Origin: Clostridium sp. AF15-31
GTDB taxonomy: Bacteria > Bacillota > Clostridia > Lachnospirales > Lachnospiraceae
Assembly (NCBI RefSeq): GCF_003461625.1
Contig: NZ_QTXL01000007.1
Span: 62,001 to 126,000 of the forward strand
Length of the DNA stretch: 64,000 bases
Direction of reading: 5' to 3'
Notes under the pieces: generated by a model
Database searches by the model: none
Told to the model about the DNA's origin: nothing
What the model saw: the letters and a program-made list of their open reading frames with translations, nothing else
Shown here: positions 52,878 to 62,929 of the stretch, one piece after another
Numbering within the stretch: the stretch's first letter is position 1
Layout: every line of letters begins with the position of its first letter
Translations under genes and position numbers: made by a program

Positions 52878-53086
52878 AATGCAGAAAAAGTGGGTTGTTG
52901 GTACTATTACTTTACACAAGAGAGTTTGTAGCTGTGGAGCTGAAGAAGTTATCGACTAATAAAAAACAGAATCCCTGCTATGGTGTGTGTTACTATTCAT
53001 AAAGCAAGCCTTTGGGAGCGTCGGTTCTTAGTGAGTCGCTATATGCGACGAACTTTTCATAGGTATAGAATAAGTGAGACAGGCAG

Positions 53087-53138
53087 AAAATAAATCAGCC
53101 CTTGGGGTATATTATAACCCCAAGGGCTGATTTATTTT
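53087..53138. terminator. Bidirectional terminator between pnuC and por operon
   Basis: A perfect 22-bp stem from AAAATAAATCAGCCCTTGGGGT to its complement around an 8-nt loop, with T-rich ends on both strands. It serves both convergent units. The 210 bases between the pnuC stop and this hairpin contain only a small GTCGC/GCGAC hairpin and nothing else recognised. Confidence 0.93.
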
Positions 53139-53149
53139 CGTATGTGTGA

Positions 53150-54085
53150 TTAGTTCTTCGAACAGCGGAACAGCAGATCCTCCCAACGGCGATCCACTTC
53201 CTCCTGATACTGAACGAGTAAATGCTCATTTTCAGGCTTGAACAAATGCTTGAAACGTCCCTGTGTCCGTAAGAAGTCCTCGATCGGAAGCTTCTTCTTA
53301 GGAGAATAGCTTAAGATCCATTTGCCTTCGATGACTTCAAATAAAGGCCAGTAGCAGGTCTCAACCGCCAGCTTACAGATATCCATGATCTGTTCGGTAG
53401 GATAACGCCAGCCACGAGGACAAGGAGCCATAACATTTAAGAAAGCAGCACCCGGTGTATAGATGGCTTTTTCGGATTTCTCATAGATATCACGCATATT
53501 ACCAAGCAGAGTAGTCTGACCGACATAAGGGATATCATGAGCTGCCATAACCTGTGCCAGATCCTTACGGTTCTGCATCTTACCGTTTGACTGGGAACCG
53601 ACAGGAGTGGTTGTTGTATCTGCATACATCGGAGTAGCGGAAGAACGCTGGATGCCGGTATTCATGTAAGCACCATTATCGTAGCAGACATATACCATGT
53701 CATGACCACGCTCCATAGCACCGGATAAAGACTGAAGACCGATATCATAAGTACCGCCGTCACCGCCAAATGTTATGAATTTATATGTTTCATCTAATTT
53801 ACCCTTTTTCTTTAATACATGATAAGCAGTCTCTACACCGGAAAGGGTAGCACCTGCATTTTCAAATGCATTATGAATGTAACTGTCTTCGTAAGCAGTA
53901 TATGGATACATGAAGGTGGAAACCTCCAGACATCCGGTAGCGTTACCGATAACTGCTTTGTCACCCTCATGAAGGGCACGGAGTACATTACGAACTGCAA
54001 TCGTACCGCCGCAGCCTGCACACATTCTATGACCTGGAGCAAGACGCTCAGGCTTGTTCATTACTTCTTTAAAATTATATGCCAT
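53150..54085 (-). CDS. porB: 2-oxoacid:ferredoxin oxidoreductase, beta subunit
   Basis: A 311-residue thiamine-diphosphate subunit. It has RMCAGCGGTIA with FeS ligands, the ThDP/Mg motif GDGGTYDIGLQSLSGAMERG followed by YDNGAYMNTG, and a C-terminal CPRGWRYP. With alpha, gamma and delta it oxidises a 2-oxoacid to acyl-CoA and reduces ferredoxin. Pyruvate is the usual substrate of such sets in Clostridia, but branched-chain (VOR) or 2-ketobutyrate use cannot be excluded. It is last in the operon, 14 bases after porA. Confidence 0.92.
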   Translation of the reverse strand: MAYNFKEVMNKPERLAPGHRMCAGCGGTIAVRNVLRALHEGDKAVIGNATGCLEVSTFMYPYTAYEDSYIHNAFENAGATLSGVETAYHVLKKKGKLDETYKFITFGGDGGTYDIGLQSLSGAMERGHDMVYVCYDNGAYMNTGIQRSSATPMYADTTTTPVGSQSNGKMQNRKDLAQVMAAHDIPYVGQTTLLGNMRDIYEKSEKAIYTPGAAFLNVMAPCPRGWRYPTEQIMDICKLAVETCYWPLFEVIEGKWILSYSPKKKLPIEDFLRTQGRFKHLFKPENEHLLVQYQEEVDRRWEDLLFRCSKN

Positions 54086-54099
54086 TTTGTCTTACCTCC

Positions 54100-55281
54100 T
54101 TACTTTCTAAGTCCAATATACTGATACTGCGGAATGGTCTTGCCCTGCTCGATCATTTCCTCTAACTGGTTAAATACATCGGTTGCTTCCACTGTTGTAT
54201 AATCTCTGCCACCAAGACCGTAGATATAGCTGACAGCCTTTGTAGAAGCTCCGATATCATACAGGTGCTCCTTGATCTCAGCAGATAAAGGACCGCCGCC
54301 TGCACGGAAGCCTTCGGAACGGTCTAAGATCGCAACTGCTTTTGTATGAGCCAGCGCCTTTGCAATTTCTTCACCGGGGAATGGACGGAAGACACGGAGC
54401 TTTAATAAGCCGACCTTCTTGCCCTGTGCGCGCAATGCATCGATTGCTTCTTTTGTCGTTCCTGCTGCGGAACCGATCATAACGATCGCATAATCAGCAT
54501 CTTCTAATTTATATTCCTCAAAGAAGCCGTACTGTCTGCCGGAGATCTTTGCGAAATCATTCGCAACATCCAGGATCACCTGCTTGGCATTCTTCATAGC
54601 TTCGTTCTGATTCATTTTGGATTCCATATAGAATGGAGAAGTTGCATATGGACCGACTGCCATAGGCATCTTTGGATTCAACAGGTACTGTTCCGGATTG
54701 TATTCACCGACAAATGCTTTTACCTTGTCATCCTCTAACAGTTCGATATTCTCAACTGCGTGGCTGGTGATGAAACCATCCTGACAGATCATGATCGGAA
54801 GACGGACATCTTTGTGTTCTGCGATCCGGTAAGCCTGTACGAAATTATCATAAGCTTCCTGATTATTTTCTGCATAGATCTGGATCCATCCGGTATCTCT
54901 TGCACCCATACTGTCTGAGTGGTCGCAGTTGATATTGATCGGGCCGGATAAAGCTCTGTTTACAAGAGCCAGTGCGATCGGCAGACGATTGGAAGCTGCA
55001 ACATAGAGCTCCTCCCACATCAGCGCCATACCGCAGGAAGAGGTTGCTGTTAAGACACGACAACCGGCAGCACTTGCACCGATCGCAGCACTCATAGCAC
55101 TGTGCTCACTCTCGACCGGAATAAACTCTGTATCGATCTCACCGTTTGAAATATATGTAGAAACAAACTGTGGAATCTCTGTAGAAGGGGTGATCGGGAA
55201 TGCCGGCATGACATCCGGGTTGATCTGCTTGATCGCATAAGACACCGCTTCATTTCCTGATAAACGTTCTCTGATACCCAT
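54100..55281 (-). CDS. porA: 2-oxoacid:ferredoxin oxidoreductase, alpha subunit
   Basis: A 393-residue subunit: GNEAVSYAIKQINPDVMPAF near the start, then FIPVESEHSAMSAAIGASAA and TATSSCGMALMWEELYVAAS, the conserved pyrimidine-binding region, and DRSEGFRAGGGPL in the C-terminal domain. It forms the active site with beta. It begins directly after the delta gene. Confidence 0.93.
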   Translation of the reverse strand: MGIRERLSGNEAVSYAIKQINPDVMPAFPITPSTEIPQFVSTYISNGEIDTEFIPVESEHSAMSAAIGASAAGCRVLTATSSCGMALMWEELYVAASNRLPIALALVNRALSGPININCDHSDSMGARDTGWIQIYAENNQEAYDNFVQAYRIAEHKDVRLPIMICQDGFITSHAVENIELLEDDKVKAFVGEYNPEQYLLNPKMPMAVGPYATSPFYMESKMNQNEAMKNAKQVILDVANDFAKISGRQYGFFEEYKLEDADYAIVMIGSAAGTTKEAIDALRAQGKKVGLLKLRVFRPFPGEEIAKALAHTKAVAILDRSEGFRAGGGPLSAEIKEHLYDIGASTKAVSYIYGLGGRDYTTVEATDVFNQLEEMIEQGKTIPQYQYIGLRK

Positions 55282-55584
55282 TTATTTGCCCTCCTTCATC
55301 GTAATAGCACCAAACTTACACTGATAAGCACAGATACCACAGCCCTTGCAGTGGTTCAGATCGAAGTCAAGACGTTTGCCGCCTACGACCGGGATGCAGC
55401 TGTCCGGACAGACCGGTGCACATAACAGACAGTGTACACATTTGCTCTCATCTATGACGGGAGTAGCAGTTCTCCATTCACCTGTGTTAAATGCTTTGGA
55501 AGTACCACCGCCGTACACATGGTTACCGGGTGTGATTTCTGTATATTTACTTTTTTCATGTATTCTGCTGATATCTGTTCTCAT
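55282..55584 (-). CDS. porD: 2-oxoacid:ferredoxin oxidoreductase, delta (ferredoxin) subunit
   Basis: A 100-residue subunit with two [4Fe-4S] motifs, CVHCLLCAPVCPD and CKGCGICAYQCKFG. It relays electrons from the ThDP site to ferredoxin. Its start codon shares a base with the end of the gamma gene, so the two are coupled. Confidence 0.93.
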   Translation of the reverse strand: MRTDISRIHEKSKYTEITPGNHVYGGGTSKAFNTGEWRTATPVIDESKCVHCLLCAPVCPDSCIPVVGGKRLDFDLNHCKGCGICAYQCKFGAITMKEGK

Positions 55585-56159
55585 TACTTGGTTACCTCCT
55601 TAAATGCAAGCTCAAGGGCTTTCATATTTCCATCGATAACCTCAGGCTTCTTTGCAAATTTGTGCTGATAGGAAAGTCTCATATCTGCAAGGAAATCATC
55701 CTGCTCCATGATACCGCTGACTGCAACGATAGCAGCAAGCATAGGAGAATTCGGGAAGTTCTTGCCGAGTGTCTGCATCGAGATCTCCCGGGCATCTAAT
55801 GTATAAACTTTTCCTTTGTAGCCATTTAAATGAGGACGAACCTCATCCGGTGTCTTTGGGGTGTTAATGACGATCGCACCATCTTCTTTTAATCCGGCGG
55901 TTACATCCACGGATTCCAAGAGGGACTCGTCAACGACAACAACATACTGTGGGGTGTAGATATTGGAATGAACGCGGATCGGATCGCTGCTGATTCTGTT
56001 ATAAGCAGTGATCGGCGCACCCATTCGCTCCGGACCATATTCCGGAAAACCCTGAACGTATTTTCCTGTTTTAAAAGCTACGTCTGCAAGCAGCAGAGCA
56101 GCAGTTTTGGCACCCTGGCCGCCCCGGCCATGCCATCTGATCTCAATCGTATCTTTCAC
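55584..56159 (-). CDS. porC: 2-oxoacid:ferredoxin oxidoreductase, gamma subunit
   Basis: A 191-residue subunit: RWHGRGGQGAKTAALLLADV at the N-terminus, then GPERMGAPITAYNRIS and NTPKTPDEVR. It is first in the gamma-delta-alpha-beta operon. SD AAGGAGAG precedes the ATG. Beyond it (56160-56451) lies an AT-rich stretch that must hold the divergent promoters of this operon and of the gene at 56452; TATAAT at 56409-56414 may serve the latter. Confidence 0.92.
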   Translation of the reverse strand: MKDTIEIRWHGRGGQGAKTAALLLADVAFKTGKYVQGFPEYGPERMGAPITAYNRISSDPIRVHSNIYTPQYVVVVDESLLESVDVTAGLKEDGAIVINTPKTPDEVRPHLNGYKGKVYTLDAREISMQTLGKNFPNSPMLAAIVAVSGIMEQDDFLADMRLSYQHKFAKKPEVIDGNMKALELAFKEVTK

Positions 56160-56451
56160 TTTTTAATCTCTCCTTGTGACTATAAACGCATCGATATGTC
56201 AGAATGAATATAGAAATGATTTCCCCTATTATTTCAGACAAATAGAAGGTTTATTGAAAAAAATTCTTAATAAAACGTAGACTTTTTTATTATATCATGT
56301 ATAAATAAGAAGTAAATAAAAATTTTTTTGTAAATAAGAGAAGAAATTTGAACGAATAAAAGACGGAAAAGTGCAGATAACAGAATTTCGTCATAATGAA
56401 AAATGAGGTATAATAAATCGCACCAAGAATGTTAAAAAAGAGGAGAGAAAA

Positions 56452-57633
56452 ATGTCAAAGGGGAAAAAAGTAAAGGTCGTAATTGAGGGAATCATTCTGT
56501 TGTTTATTGTTTACTGTGTCGTTTTAAAGATGCTGCCGGTATCGACAGGAAGACTGTCAACATACGAAGAGATCAATGATGCAGTAGCAACAGCCGCTTC
56601 AAGGTATAAGAATACGGTTACGCTAAAGACAACAGGGGAACCGTATATGGATTATCAGTCGGTCCTTGACAAGCTGATGGAAAAGAATATGTATGCAGGT
56701 GGAGAATTCTATGCATTTTCTTATGTATATACGCCGGATTCAGGTGGAGAAAAGGTAGCGGTAAGGATCAGTCATATGAGCCGGTTAAAAAGCTTTCTTG
56801 TATTTATCCGTTCCGGTCAGATTTCGGGGAAGATAAAGGGGCTGTCAGATTACGAGAAAGTGAAAGCGGTACATGATTATATTATCTTACATAATGAATA
56901 TAACCGCTCATCCGGTGGTGCATGTAATACTCTGTACAGAGGAGATTCGGCATGTAACGGATATGCGCTGGCATTTTATATCATTATGAAAAAGGCCGGA
57001 GTCCCTGTTACCTGTGAATACGGTTATGGACTGGAATCCGAGCATCTGTGGAATCGGGTTCAGGTGGATGGACACTGGTATAATATCGATCTGACATGGG
57101 ATGATCTTGGTGGACAGAATGTCGGATATGATTATTTCCTTAAATCTGATGCGGACTGGCAGGGACATGATCATGGCGGTTCCGATGCAGAAGTTTCTAT
57201 GGATGTGACAGGAAAGACGGCAGCGGAATATTATAGAATGTTCCCGAATTATAATGCGATCATGATCTGGTCGATCATCGGAGTGATCGCAGCAGGGTTT
57301 GCATTATATATCTGGCTGCTTGACCGGAAGATGAAACGGAAGAAGTTAGAGAAAGCCCGTCTGGAAGCACAGGAGGAAGCGCAGAGAATGGAAGAACTCC
57401 ATAAGAGAATGCAGGTGGTTACAGGTGCATTTACAGATGAAGCGACCGTTCCGGCGAATGAAAATGCGGTCACGGACTATCAGACAGCACCATATACAAC
57501 ACAGATGGCAGAGAACGTAGATGAGACTATCATGAATCATGAACAACCTCAGACTGCGGATCCTTCTGAAAGTGCTTCACAGAATAAAAGCAGTGGTGCT
57601 CATTCGGGGTTCCGGTTGAAGCAGGATGATTAA
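56452..57633 (+). CDS. Membrane protein with transglutaminase-like domain
   Basis: A 393-residue protein: a short N-terminal membrane helix (VVIEGIILLFIVYCVVL), an extracellular transglutaminase-like domain at about residues 115-245, a second helix (MIWSIIGVIAAGFALYIWLL, ~272-291), then a Lys/Glu-rich coiled stretch and an acidic tail. The catalytic triad is visible: Cys in GDSACNGYALAF, His in SEHLWNRVQVDGHWYN and Asp in IDLTWDD. Such domains act as cysteine proteases or cross-linkers of cell-wall proteins. SD AGAGGAGAG precedes the ATG. Confidence 0.88.
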   Translation: MSKGKKVKVVIEGIILLFIVYCVVLKMLPVSTGRLSTYEEINDAVATAASRYKNTVTLKTTGEPYMDYQSVLDKLMEKNMYAGGEFYAFSYVYTPDSGGEKVAVRISHMSRLKSFLVFIRSGQISGKIKGLSDYEKVKAVHDYIILHNEYNRSSGGACNTLYRGDSACNGYALAFYIIMKKAGVPVTCEYGYGLESEHLWNRVQVDGHWYNIDLTWDDLGGQNVGYDYFLKSDADWQGHDHGGSDAEVSMDVTGKTAAEYYRMFPNYNAIMIWSIIGVIAAGFALYIWLLDRKMKRKKLEKARLEAQEEAQRMEELHKRMQVVTGAFTDEATVPANENAVTDYQTAPYTTQMAENVDETIMNHEQPQTADPSESASQNKSSGAHSGFRLKQDD

Positions 57634-57655
57634 AAATATAATAATGAAAACTTTC

Positions 57656-57689
57656 ATCGGCATAGTTGTTCACAACTATGCCGATTTGT
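57656..57689 (+). terminator. Terminator after transglutaminase gene
   Basis: A perfect 14-bp inverted repeat ATCGGCATAGTTGT/ACAACTATGCCGAT with a 2-base centre, followed by TTTGTGTT. It could also be a protein-binding palindrome. Confidence 0.75.
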
Positions 57690-57753
57690 GTTAAAATAAA
57701 CAACGATTGACAAAATGAGAAAAAGAATCACCAACAAATCAGGAGGAAATAGA

Positions 57754-60045
57754 ATGATTAAATTATTTGACAATGGTGCTTATCTTTTAAATGGCACAGA
57801 GCTTGTAGAAGACAATGCCGATGCAAATGCGATTCTTACACAGAAGTTAGGTACAGCTCCATCCAAGGAAGAAGCTGCAAAGAATACTATGGCATACGGT
57901 ATCCTGGAGAAGCACAACACATCTGACAATATGGACAATCTTAAGATCAAATTCGATAAGATGACCTCTCATGATATAACATTTGTAGGTATCATCCAGA
58001 CAGCAAGAGCTTCAGGACTGAAAGAATTCCCGATTCCTTATGTCCTTACAAACTGTCATAACTCCTTATGTGCAGTTGGTGGTACGATCAATGAGGATGA
58101 TCACATGTTTGGCCTTTCCTGCGCAAAGAAATTCGGTGGTGTCTATGTTCCGCCTCATCAGGCTGTTATCCATCAGTTCGCAAGAGAAATGCTTGCAGAA
58201 TGTGGTGCAATGATCCTTGGTTCTGACAGCCATACCCGTTATGGTGCGCTCGGTACAATGGCAATCGGCGAAGGCGGCGGAGAGCTTGCAAAGCAGCTCT
58301 TATGCAGAACTTACGATGTAGCTAAGCCCGGTGTAGTAGCAATCTATCTGGACGGAGAAGTTGCAAAGGGAGTAGGCCCTCAGGATGTTGCTCTTGCGAT
58401 CATCGGTGCAACCTTCCAGTGTGGTTATGTTAAGAATAAGGTAATGGAGTTCGTAGGACCTGGTGTTGATAAATTATCTGCTGATTTCCGTATCGGTATC
58501 GATGTAATGACAACCGAGACAACCTGTCTGTCCTCTATCTGGAAGACAGATGAGAAGATCAAAGAGTGGTATGATACACACTATAGACCGGAAGCATACA
58601 AGGAAATGAATCCGGGCCCAGTTGCTTACTATGATGGCGTTGTATATGTGGATCTGTCAAAGGTAAAACCAATGATCGCTATGCCATTCCATCCAAGCAA
58701 TACATATACAATTGAAGAATTAAATGCAAACCTGATGGACATCTTAGACGACTGCGAGAAGCGCGCACTGGTTAGTCTGGATGGTAAGGTTGATTTCACA
58801 TTAAAGGATAAAGTCCGTGATGGCAAGTTATATGTAGAACAGGGAATCATTGCCGGATGTGCCGGTGGTGGATTCGAGAACATCTGTCAGGCAGCGGATA
58901 TCATCCGTGGAAGAAGCATCGGTGCAGATGAATTTACATTATCTGTATACCCTGCATCAACTCCTATCTATATGGAGCTTGCAAAGAACGGTGTACTGGC
59001 TGACCTGATCGAGACAGGTACGATCGTTAAGACAGCATTCTGCGGCCCTTGCTTTGGTGCCGGAGATACACCTGCAAATAATGCATTATCAATCCGTCAT
59101 TCAACCAGAAACTTCCCGAACCGTGAAGGTTCCAAGATCCAGAATGGTCAGATCTCATCCGTTGCACTTATGGATGCACGATCGATCGCAGCGACAGCAG
59201 CTAACAAGGGATACCTTACAGCAGCTACAGATCTGGATGTTGAATACAAGGGACAGAAATATTTCTTCGATAAGAGCATTTATGACAGACGAGTTTACAA
59301 TGGTGTCGGCAAGGCTGATCCATCTGTTGAGATTAAGTTTGGTCCGAATATCAAAGACTGGCCGGAGATGATCGCACTGACAGACAACCTGTTATTAAAG
59401 GTTGCATCTGTTATTAACGATCCTGTAACAACTACAGATGAACTTATTCCATCTGGTGAGACATCTTCCTATCGTTCAAATCCGCTGGGACTTGCTGAGT
59501 TCACTTTATCCAGAAAAGATCCTGAATATGTAGGCCGTGCAAAGGCAATTCAGGCAGTTGAGAAGAAGAGAGAAGAACTTGGATGCTTCTGCAAGGCAGA
59601 TGAATCCATGAAGCCTATGATGAAAGAAATCAAAGCAAAATTTGCAGATCGTGAGATCACAGGTTCCAATACCGGTTACGGCAGTACGATCTTTGCTGTA
59701 AAGCCGGGTGACGGCTCTGCCAGAGAGCAGGCTGCTTCCTGCCAGAAGGTACTTGGCGGCTGGGCAAATATTGCTAAGGAATATGCAACAAAGCGTTACA
59801 GATCCAACCTGATCAACTGGGGTATGCTTCCATTCATCATGGAGGAAGATTTCGCATTTGATAATGATGATTATGTATTTATTCCGGGTATCCGTGAGGC
59901 TGTTCAGAATAAGAATGAGATCATCAAGGCATATGTGGTAAATAAAGACTTCAAGGAATTAGATCTGAAGCTTGGAAGCCTGACCGATGATGAGAGACAG
60001 ATCATCATGGATGGCTGCCTGATCAACTACTATAAGAACAACTAA
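57754..60045 (+). CDS. Aconitase-family hydratase
   Basis: The start at 57754 follows CAGGAGGAAA; the ATG at 57715 precedes that site. The 763-residue protein belongs to the aconitase superfamily of the YbhJ-like group. FeS ligands lie in [25 protein letters not shown] and [33 protein letters not shown] and [14 protein letters not shown] are also typical. The C-terminal swivel domain ([15 protein letters not shown]) is in the same chain. It probably isomerises citrate or a related hydroxy acid; exact substrate not settled. Confidence 0.88.
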   Translation: MIKLFDNGAYLLNGTELVEDNADANAILTQKLGTAPSKEEAAKNTMAYGILEKHNTSDNMDNLKIKFDKMTSHDITFVGIIQTARASGLKEFPIPYVLTNCHNSLCAVGGTINEDDHMFGLSCAKKFGGVYVPPHQAVIHQFAREMLAECGAMILGSDSHTRYGALGTMAIGEGGGELAKQLLCRTYDVAKPGVVAIYLDGEVAKGVGPQDVALAIIGATFQCGYVKNKVMEFVGPGVDKLSADFRIGIDVMTTETTCLSSIWKTDEKIKEWYDTHYRPEAYKEMNPGPVAYYDGVVYVDLSKVKPMIAMPFHPSNTYTIEELNANLMDILDDCEKRALVSLDGKVDFTLKDKVRDGKLYVEQGIIAGCAGGGFENICQAADIIRGRSIGADEFTLSVYPASTPIYMELAKNGVLADLIETGTIVKTAFCGPCFGAGDTPANNALSIRHSTRNFPNREGSKIQNGQISSVALMDARSIAATAANKGYLTAATDLDVEYKGQKYFFDKSIYDRRVYNGVGKADPSVEIKFGPNIKDWPEMIALTDNLLLKVASVINDPVTTTDELIPSGETSSYRSNPLGLAEFTLSRKDPEYVGRAKAIQAVEKKREELGCFCKADESMKPMMKEIKAKFADREITGSNTGYGSTIFAVKPGDGSAREQAASCQKVLGGWANIAKEYATKRYRSNLINWGMLPFIMEEDFAFDNDDYVFIPGIREAVQNKNEIIKAYVVNKDFKELDLKLGSLTDDERQIIMDGCLINYYKNN

Positions 60046-60135
60046 GGTATTCTAATATAACAATTTCCTTACAAGGTGAGTCCTACCTATAAGTGGAAGT
60101 TGTAAAAACGTTGAAACCGCTGCTGGTGGTTTCAC

Positions 60136-60172
60136 AAATATGGCTATGTCTTATGACATAGCCATATTTATA
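60136..60172 (+). terminator. Terminator of hydratase gene
   Basis: A perfect 15-bp stem AAATATGGCTATGTC/GACATAGCCATATTT with a TTAT loop. A smaller GAAACC/GGTTTC hairpin lies before it. Confidence 0.88.
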
Positions 60173-60194
60173 TTATAAGAAGGAGAGAAACAAC

Positions 60195-61037
60195 ATGATA
60201 TATATAGGAAATCACCTGTCGTCCTCCAAAGGCTTTGAGGCGATGGGAAAGGCGGCATTAAAACTTGGTGCAAATACATTTGCATTTTTTACAAGAAATC
60301 CACGGGGCGGAAAGGCGAAAGAGATCGATCCGGCAGATGCGGAGCGGTTACGTTCCCTGATGGAGGAGCATCATTTTGGGAAACTGGTCGCACATGCACC
60401 ATATACGATGAATGTCTGTGCAGCAAAACCGGATATTCGGGAGTTCTCATGGAATATCTTAAAGGATGATATGGAGCGGATGGAGTATCTTCCGGGAAAT
60501 TATTATAATTTCCATCCGGGTGCACATGTTGGTCAGGGGGCAGAAGAAGCCATACCGGTAATTGCTGACGCATTAAATCATGCGATCAAACCGACTCAGA
60601 GTACAGTTGTATTACTTGAAACAATGGCAGGCAAAGGCTCGGAAGTCGGAAGAAATTTTAAAGAACTGGAACGTATCATAGAGCTTGTTGACTGCAAGGA
60701 TAAGATCGGGGTATGCTTTGATACCTGTCATACATGGGATGGTGGCTATGATCTTGTGGAAGATCTGGATGGTGTACTTCACACATTTGATCAGATCATC
60801 GGACTTGACCGTTTAAAAGCTGTTCATCTAAATGACAGCATGAATGTGAGAGATTCACACAAAGACCGACATCAGAAGATCGGAGAGGGTGAGATCGGAG
60901 CAGAAGCATTAAAACGGATCGTAACGCATCCATTGCTTGCAGGCAGACCGTTTATCTTAGAAACACCAAATGATGATGCCGGATATGCAAGAGAGATAGC
61001 AATGATAAAGAGATGGGCGGATGAAAGCATGGAGTAA
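60195..61037 (+). CDS. nfo: Endonuclease IV
   Basis: A 280-residue AP endonuclease that cuts 5' to abasic sites in base-excision repair. Zinc-site motifs of the AP2Ec family are all present: HAPYTMN, NFHPGAHVGQG, LETMAGKGSEVG, CFDTCHTWDGGYD, HLNDSMN, RHQKIGEGEIG and LETPNDD. SD AAGGAGAG precedes the ATG. It is a single gene, convergent with the slipin operon. Confidence 0.96.
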   Translation: MIYIGNHLSSSKGFEAMGKAALKLGANTFAFFTRNPRGGKAKEIDPADAERLRSLMEEHHFGKLVAHAPYTMNVCAAKPDIREFSWNILKDDMERMEYLPGNYYNFHPGAHVGQGAEEAIPVIADALNHAIKPTQSTVVLLETMAGKGSEVGRNFKELERIIELVDCKDKIGVCFDTCHTWDGGYDLVEDLDGVLHTFDQIIGLDRLKAVHLNDSMNVRDSHKDRHQKIGEGEIGAEALKRIVTHPLLAGRPFILETPNDDAGYAREIAMIKRWADESME

Positions 61038-61059
61038 TTGTAAGGATAACAGATAAAAT

Positions 61060-61122
61060 AAAAACGGCCACTATCAGAATGGTTACCCAATAACGGTTTC
61101 ATTCTGACAGTGGCAGTTTTTA
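61060..61122. terminator. Bidirectional terminator between nfo and slipin gene
   Basis: AAAAAC-G-GCCACT-A-TCAGAATG pairs with CATTCTGA-C-AGTGGC-A-GTTTTT; T-rich on both strands. Confidence 0.92.
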
Positions 61123-61147
61123 ATATTACCAATGAATCAGTTCAATC

Positions 61148-62083
61148 TTATTTCTCTGTTTTTACTAATTCCGATAATGAAGTTGCAAGTCCTGCAACAC
61201 CCTGAATATCAGATGGAATAATGATCTTGGTTGACTTGCCGTCAGCAGCCTTTGCGAATGCTTCCAGACTCTTGATCGTAAGAACCTGATTAGATGGAGC
61301 AGATTCATTTAAGAGACGGATACTGTCTGCATTTGCCTGCTGTACAGCGAGGATAGCCTGTGCCTGACCTTCAGCTTCACGGATCGTTGCTTCCTTCTTA
61401 GCTTCTGCGCGAAGAATCTGTGACTGCTTCTCGGCTTCTGCTTCCAGGATAACGGACTGTTTGTTACCTTCTGCAATAAGGATTGCAGATTTCTTTTCAC
61501 CTTCTGCTTTCAGGATCTGTTCACGTCTTTCACGTTCTGCCTTCATCTGTTTTTCCATGGCATCCTGAATCGCTGCAGGTGGGATAATATTCTTTAGCTC
61601 AACACGGTTTACCTTGATGCCCCAAGGATCAGTTGCTTCGTCCAGAGTAGCACGCATCTTTGTGTTGATCGTCTCTCTGGATGTCAGTGTCTGGTCAAGT
61701 TCGAGATCACCGATAATGTTACGGAGAGTAGTGGCTGTCAGGTTTTCGATTGCCATGATCGGATTTTCAACACCATAGCAGAAAAGCTTTGGATCTGTGA
61801 TCTGGAAGAAAACGACAGTATCGATTCTCATTGTAACGTTATCTTTCGTGATAACCGGCTGTGGAGCGAAGTCTACAACCTGTTCCTTTAAGGTAACACG
61901 ACGTGCGATCTTATCGATAATAGGCATTTTCATATGAAGACCTACGGACCATGTACCGCAGTAGGTTCCCAGACGTTCGATAACGTAAGCATGTGCCTGT
62001 GGGACGATCTTGATTGTGCTGCAGATAATAATGATAGCAATGAATACTAAGATAATTACCAGCCATGTGAGTGGTGAATCCAT
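61148..62083 (-). CDS. SPFH/stomatin-like protein (slipin, QmcA type)
   Basis: A 311-residue protein with an N-terminal membrane anchor (LVIILVFIAIIIICSTIKIV), an SPFH domain (AHAYVIERLGTYCGTW, VDFAPQPVITKDNVTMRIDT), and a long Ala/Glu-rich coiled coil (residues ~190-260) ending in the oligomerisation region. It forms ring-like scaffolds in membrane microdomains. The partner NfeD gene lies directly upstream in the same operon, the usual pair. Confidence 0.93.
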   Translation of the reverse strand: MDSPLTWLVIILVFIAIIIICSTIKIVPQAHAYVIERLGTYCGTWSVGLHMKMPIIDKIARRVTLKEQVVDFAPQPVITKDNVTMRIDTVVFFQITDPKLFCYGVENPIMAIENLTATTLRNIIGDLELDQTLTSRETINTKMRATLDEATDPWGIKVNRVELKNIIPPAAIQDAMEKQMKAERERREQILKAEGEKKSAILIAEGNKQSVILEAEAEKQSQILRAEAKKEATIREAEGQAQAILAVQQANADSIRLLNESAPSNQVLTIKSLEAFAKAADGKSTKIIIPSDIQGVAGLATSLSELVKTEK

Positions 62084-62137
62084 AATAAGTACCTCCTTTA
62101 AGTGGCGACAGATATAGTATCTGTCAAATTAAATAAA

Positions 62138-62587
62138 TTATATTCTGCTGACAATAAGTTTTACGCCGGAAACCTCATTGATCGTGACTTCGGTTCCCTG
62201 GGGAATAATATCAGTTTCATCAGCAGCACGTGCGGTCCATTCGAGACCATTTACTTTTACCTGCCCGGTAGCCTTTAGATTATCAATGGTTTCAGATACG
62301 ATCACCTGTTTGCCGACCAGACTTTCAACATTTGTTTTTTCCATATCGGATAATTTGAAATGTTTTAAAGCCACAGGCCTTGTAGTAAACAGAAGAACTA
62401 ATGAAATAACTGCAAAGATCAATATCTGGATGATCAGTGATGTACCAAAGAATACAGAGATCGCAGATACCAAAGCTCCTCCCGCGAACCAGATGGTTGT
62501 AAGTCCGAGAGTAATGATTTCGATAATTATACAGACCATAAAGATAACGGACCAGATAATTAATTGACAGATTAATTCATTTTCCAT
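62138..62587 (-). CDS. NfeD-like membrane protein
   Basis: The start at 62587 (MENELICQLI) is placed after AAAGGAGGTG; a longer frame from 62707 lies before that site. The 149-residue protein has three membrane segments (VIFMVCIIIEIITLG, GALVSAISVFFGTSL, ILIFAVISLVLLFTTR) and a C-terminal OB-fold (VNGLEWTARAADETDIIPQG). It is the short NfeD form without protease domain. It works with the slipin 54 bases downstream. Confidence 0.92.
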   Translation of the reverse strand: MENELICQLIIWSVIFMVCIIIEIITLGLTTIWFAGGALVSAISVFFGTSLIIQILIFAVISLVLLFTTRPVALKHFKLSDMEKTNVESLVGKQVIVSETIDNLKATGQVKVNGLEWTARAADETDIIPQGTEVTINEVSGVKLIVSRI

Positions 62588-62666
62588 AAGAACACCTCCT
62601 TTATGCCTCCCCGGTCTTAGGCAAAATAAGTTTTGTGGTTTGTTAAGAACCCTTAAACATGTCACT

Positions 62667-62695
62667 ATTTTACTATGTAACCCAGATATCGACAA
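62667..62695 (-). promoter_or_regulatory. Promoter of NfeD/slipin operon
   Basis: Reverse strand: TTGTCG (62695-62690), 17-nt spacer, TAAAAT (62672-62667). Confidence 0.75.
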
Positions 62696-62805
62696 TGCTT
62701 TTTTCAAAAATATAGGGTTATTTAAGGTTCATTTTTTGAACGATTTTGGATTTGGTAAAGTCATGGTTAAATCTATTTTAAATCTATTAAAAATAGGAAA
62801 TGCTA

Positions 62806-62834
62806 TTGCTTGACTTTTTGAAACAGTATATAAT
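62806..62834 (+). promoter_or_regulatory. Promoter of AI-2E-family gene
   Basis: TTGCTT (62806-62811), 17-nt spacer, TATAAT (62829-62834). The intergenic stretch 62588-62929 holds this and the divergent nfeD promoter; nothing else was recognised. Confidence 0.7.
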
Positions 62835-62929
62835 TTTTTCAGGTTGTTTATAATTATATGTAAGAATAAATCCATTGATGTGTTGTTACAGGAATGGAAT
62901 GAAACGACATATCCGATGTTGGGTTTTGA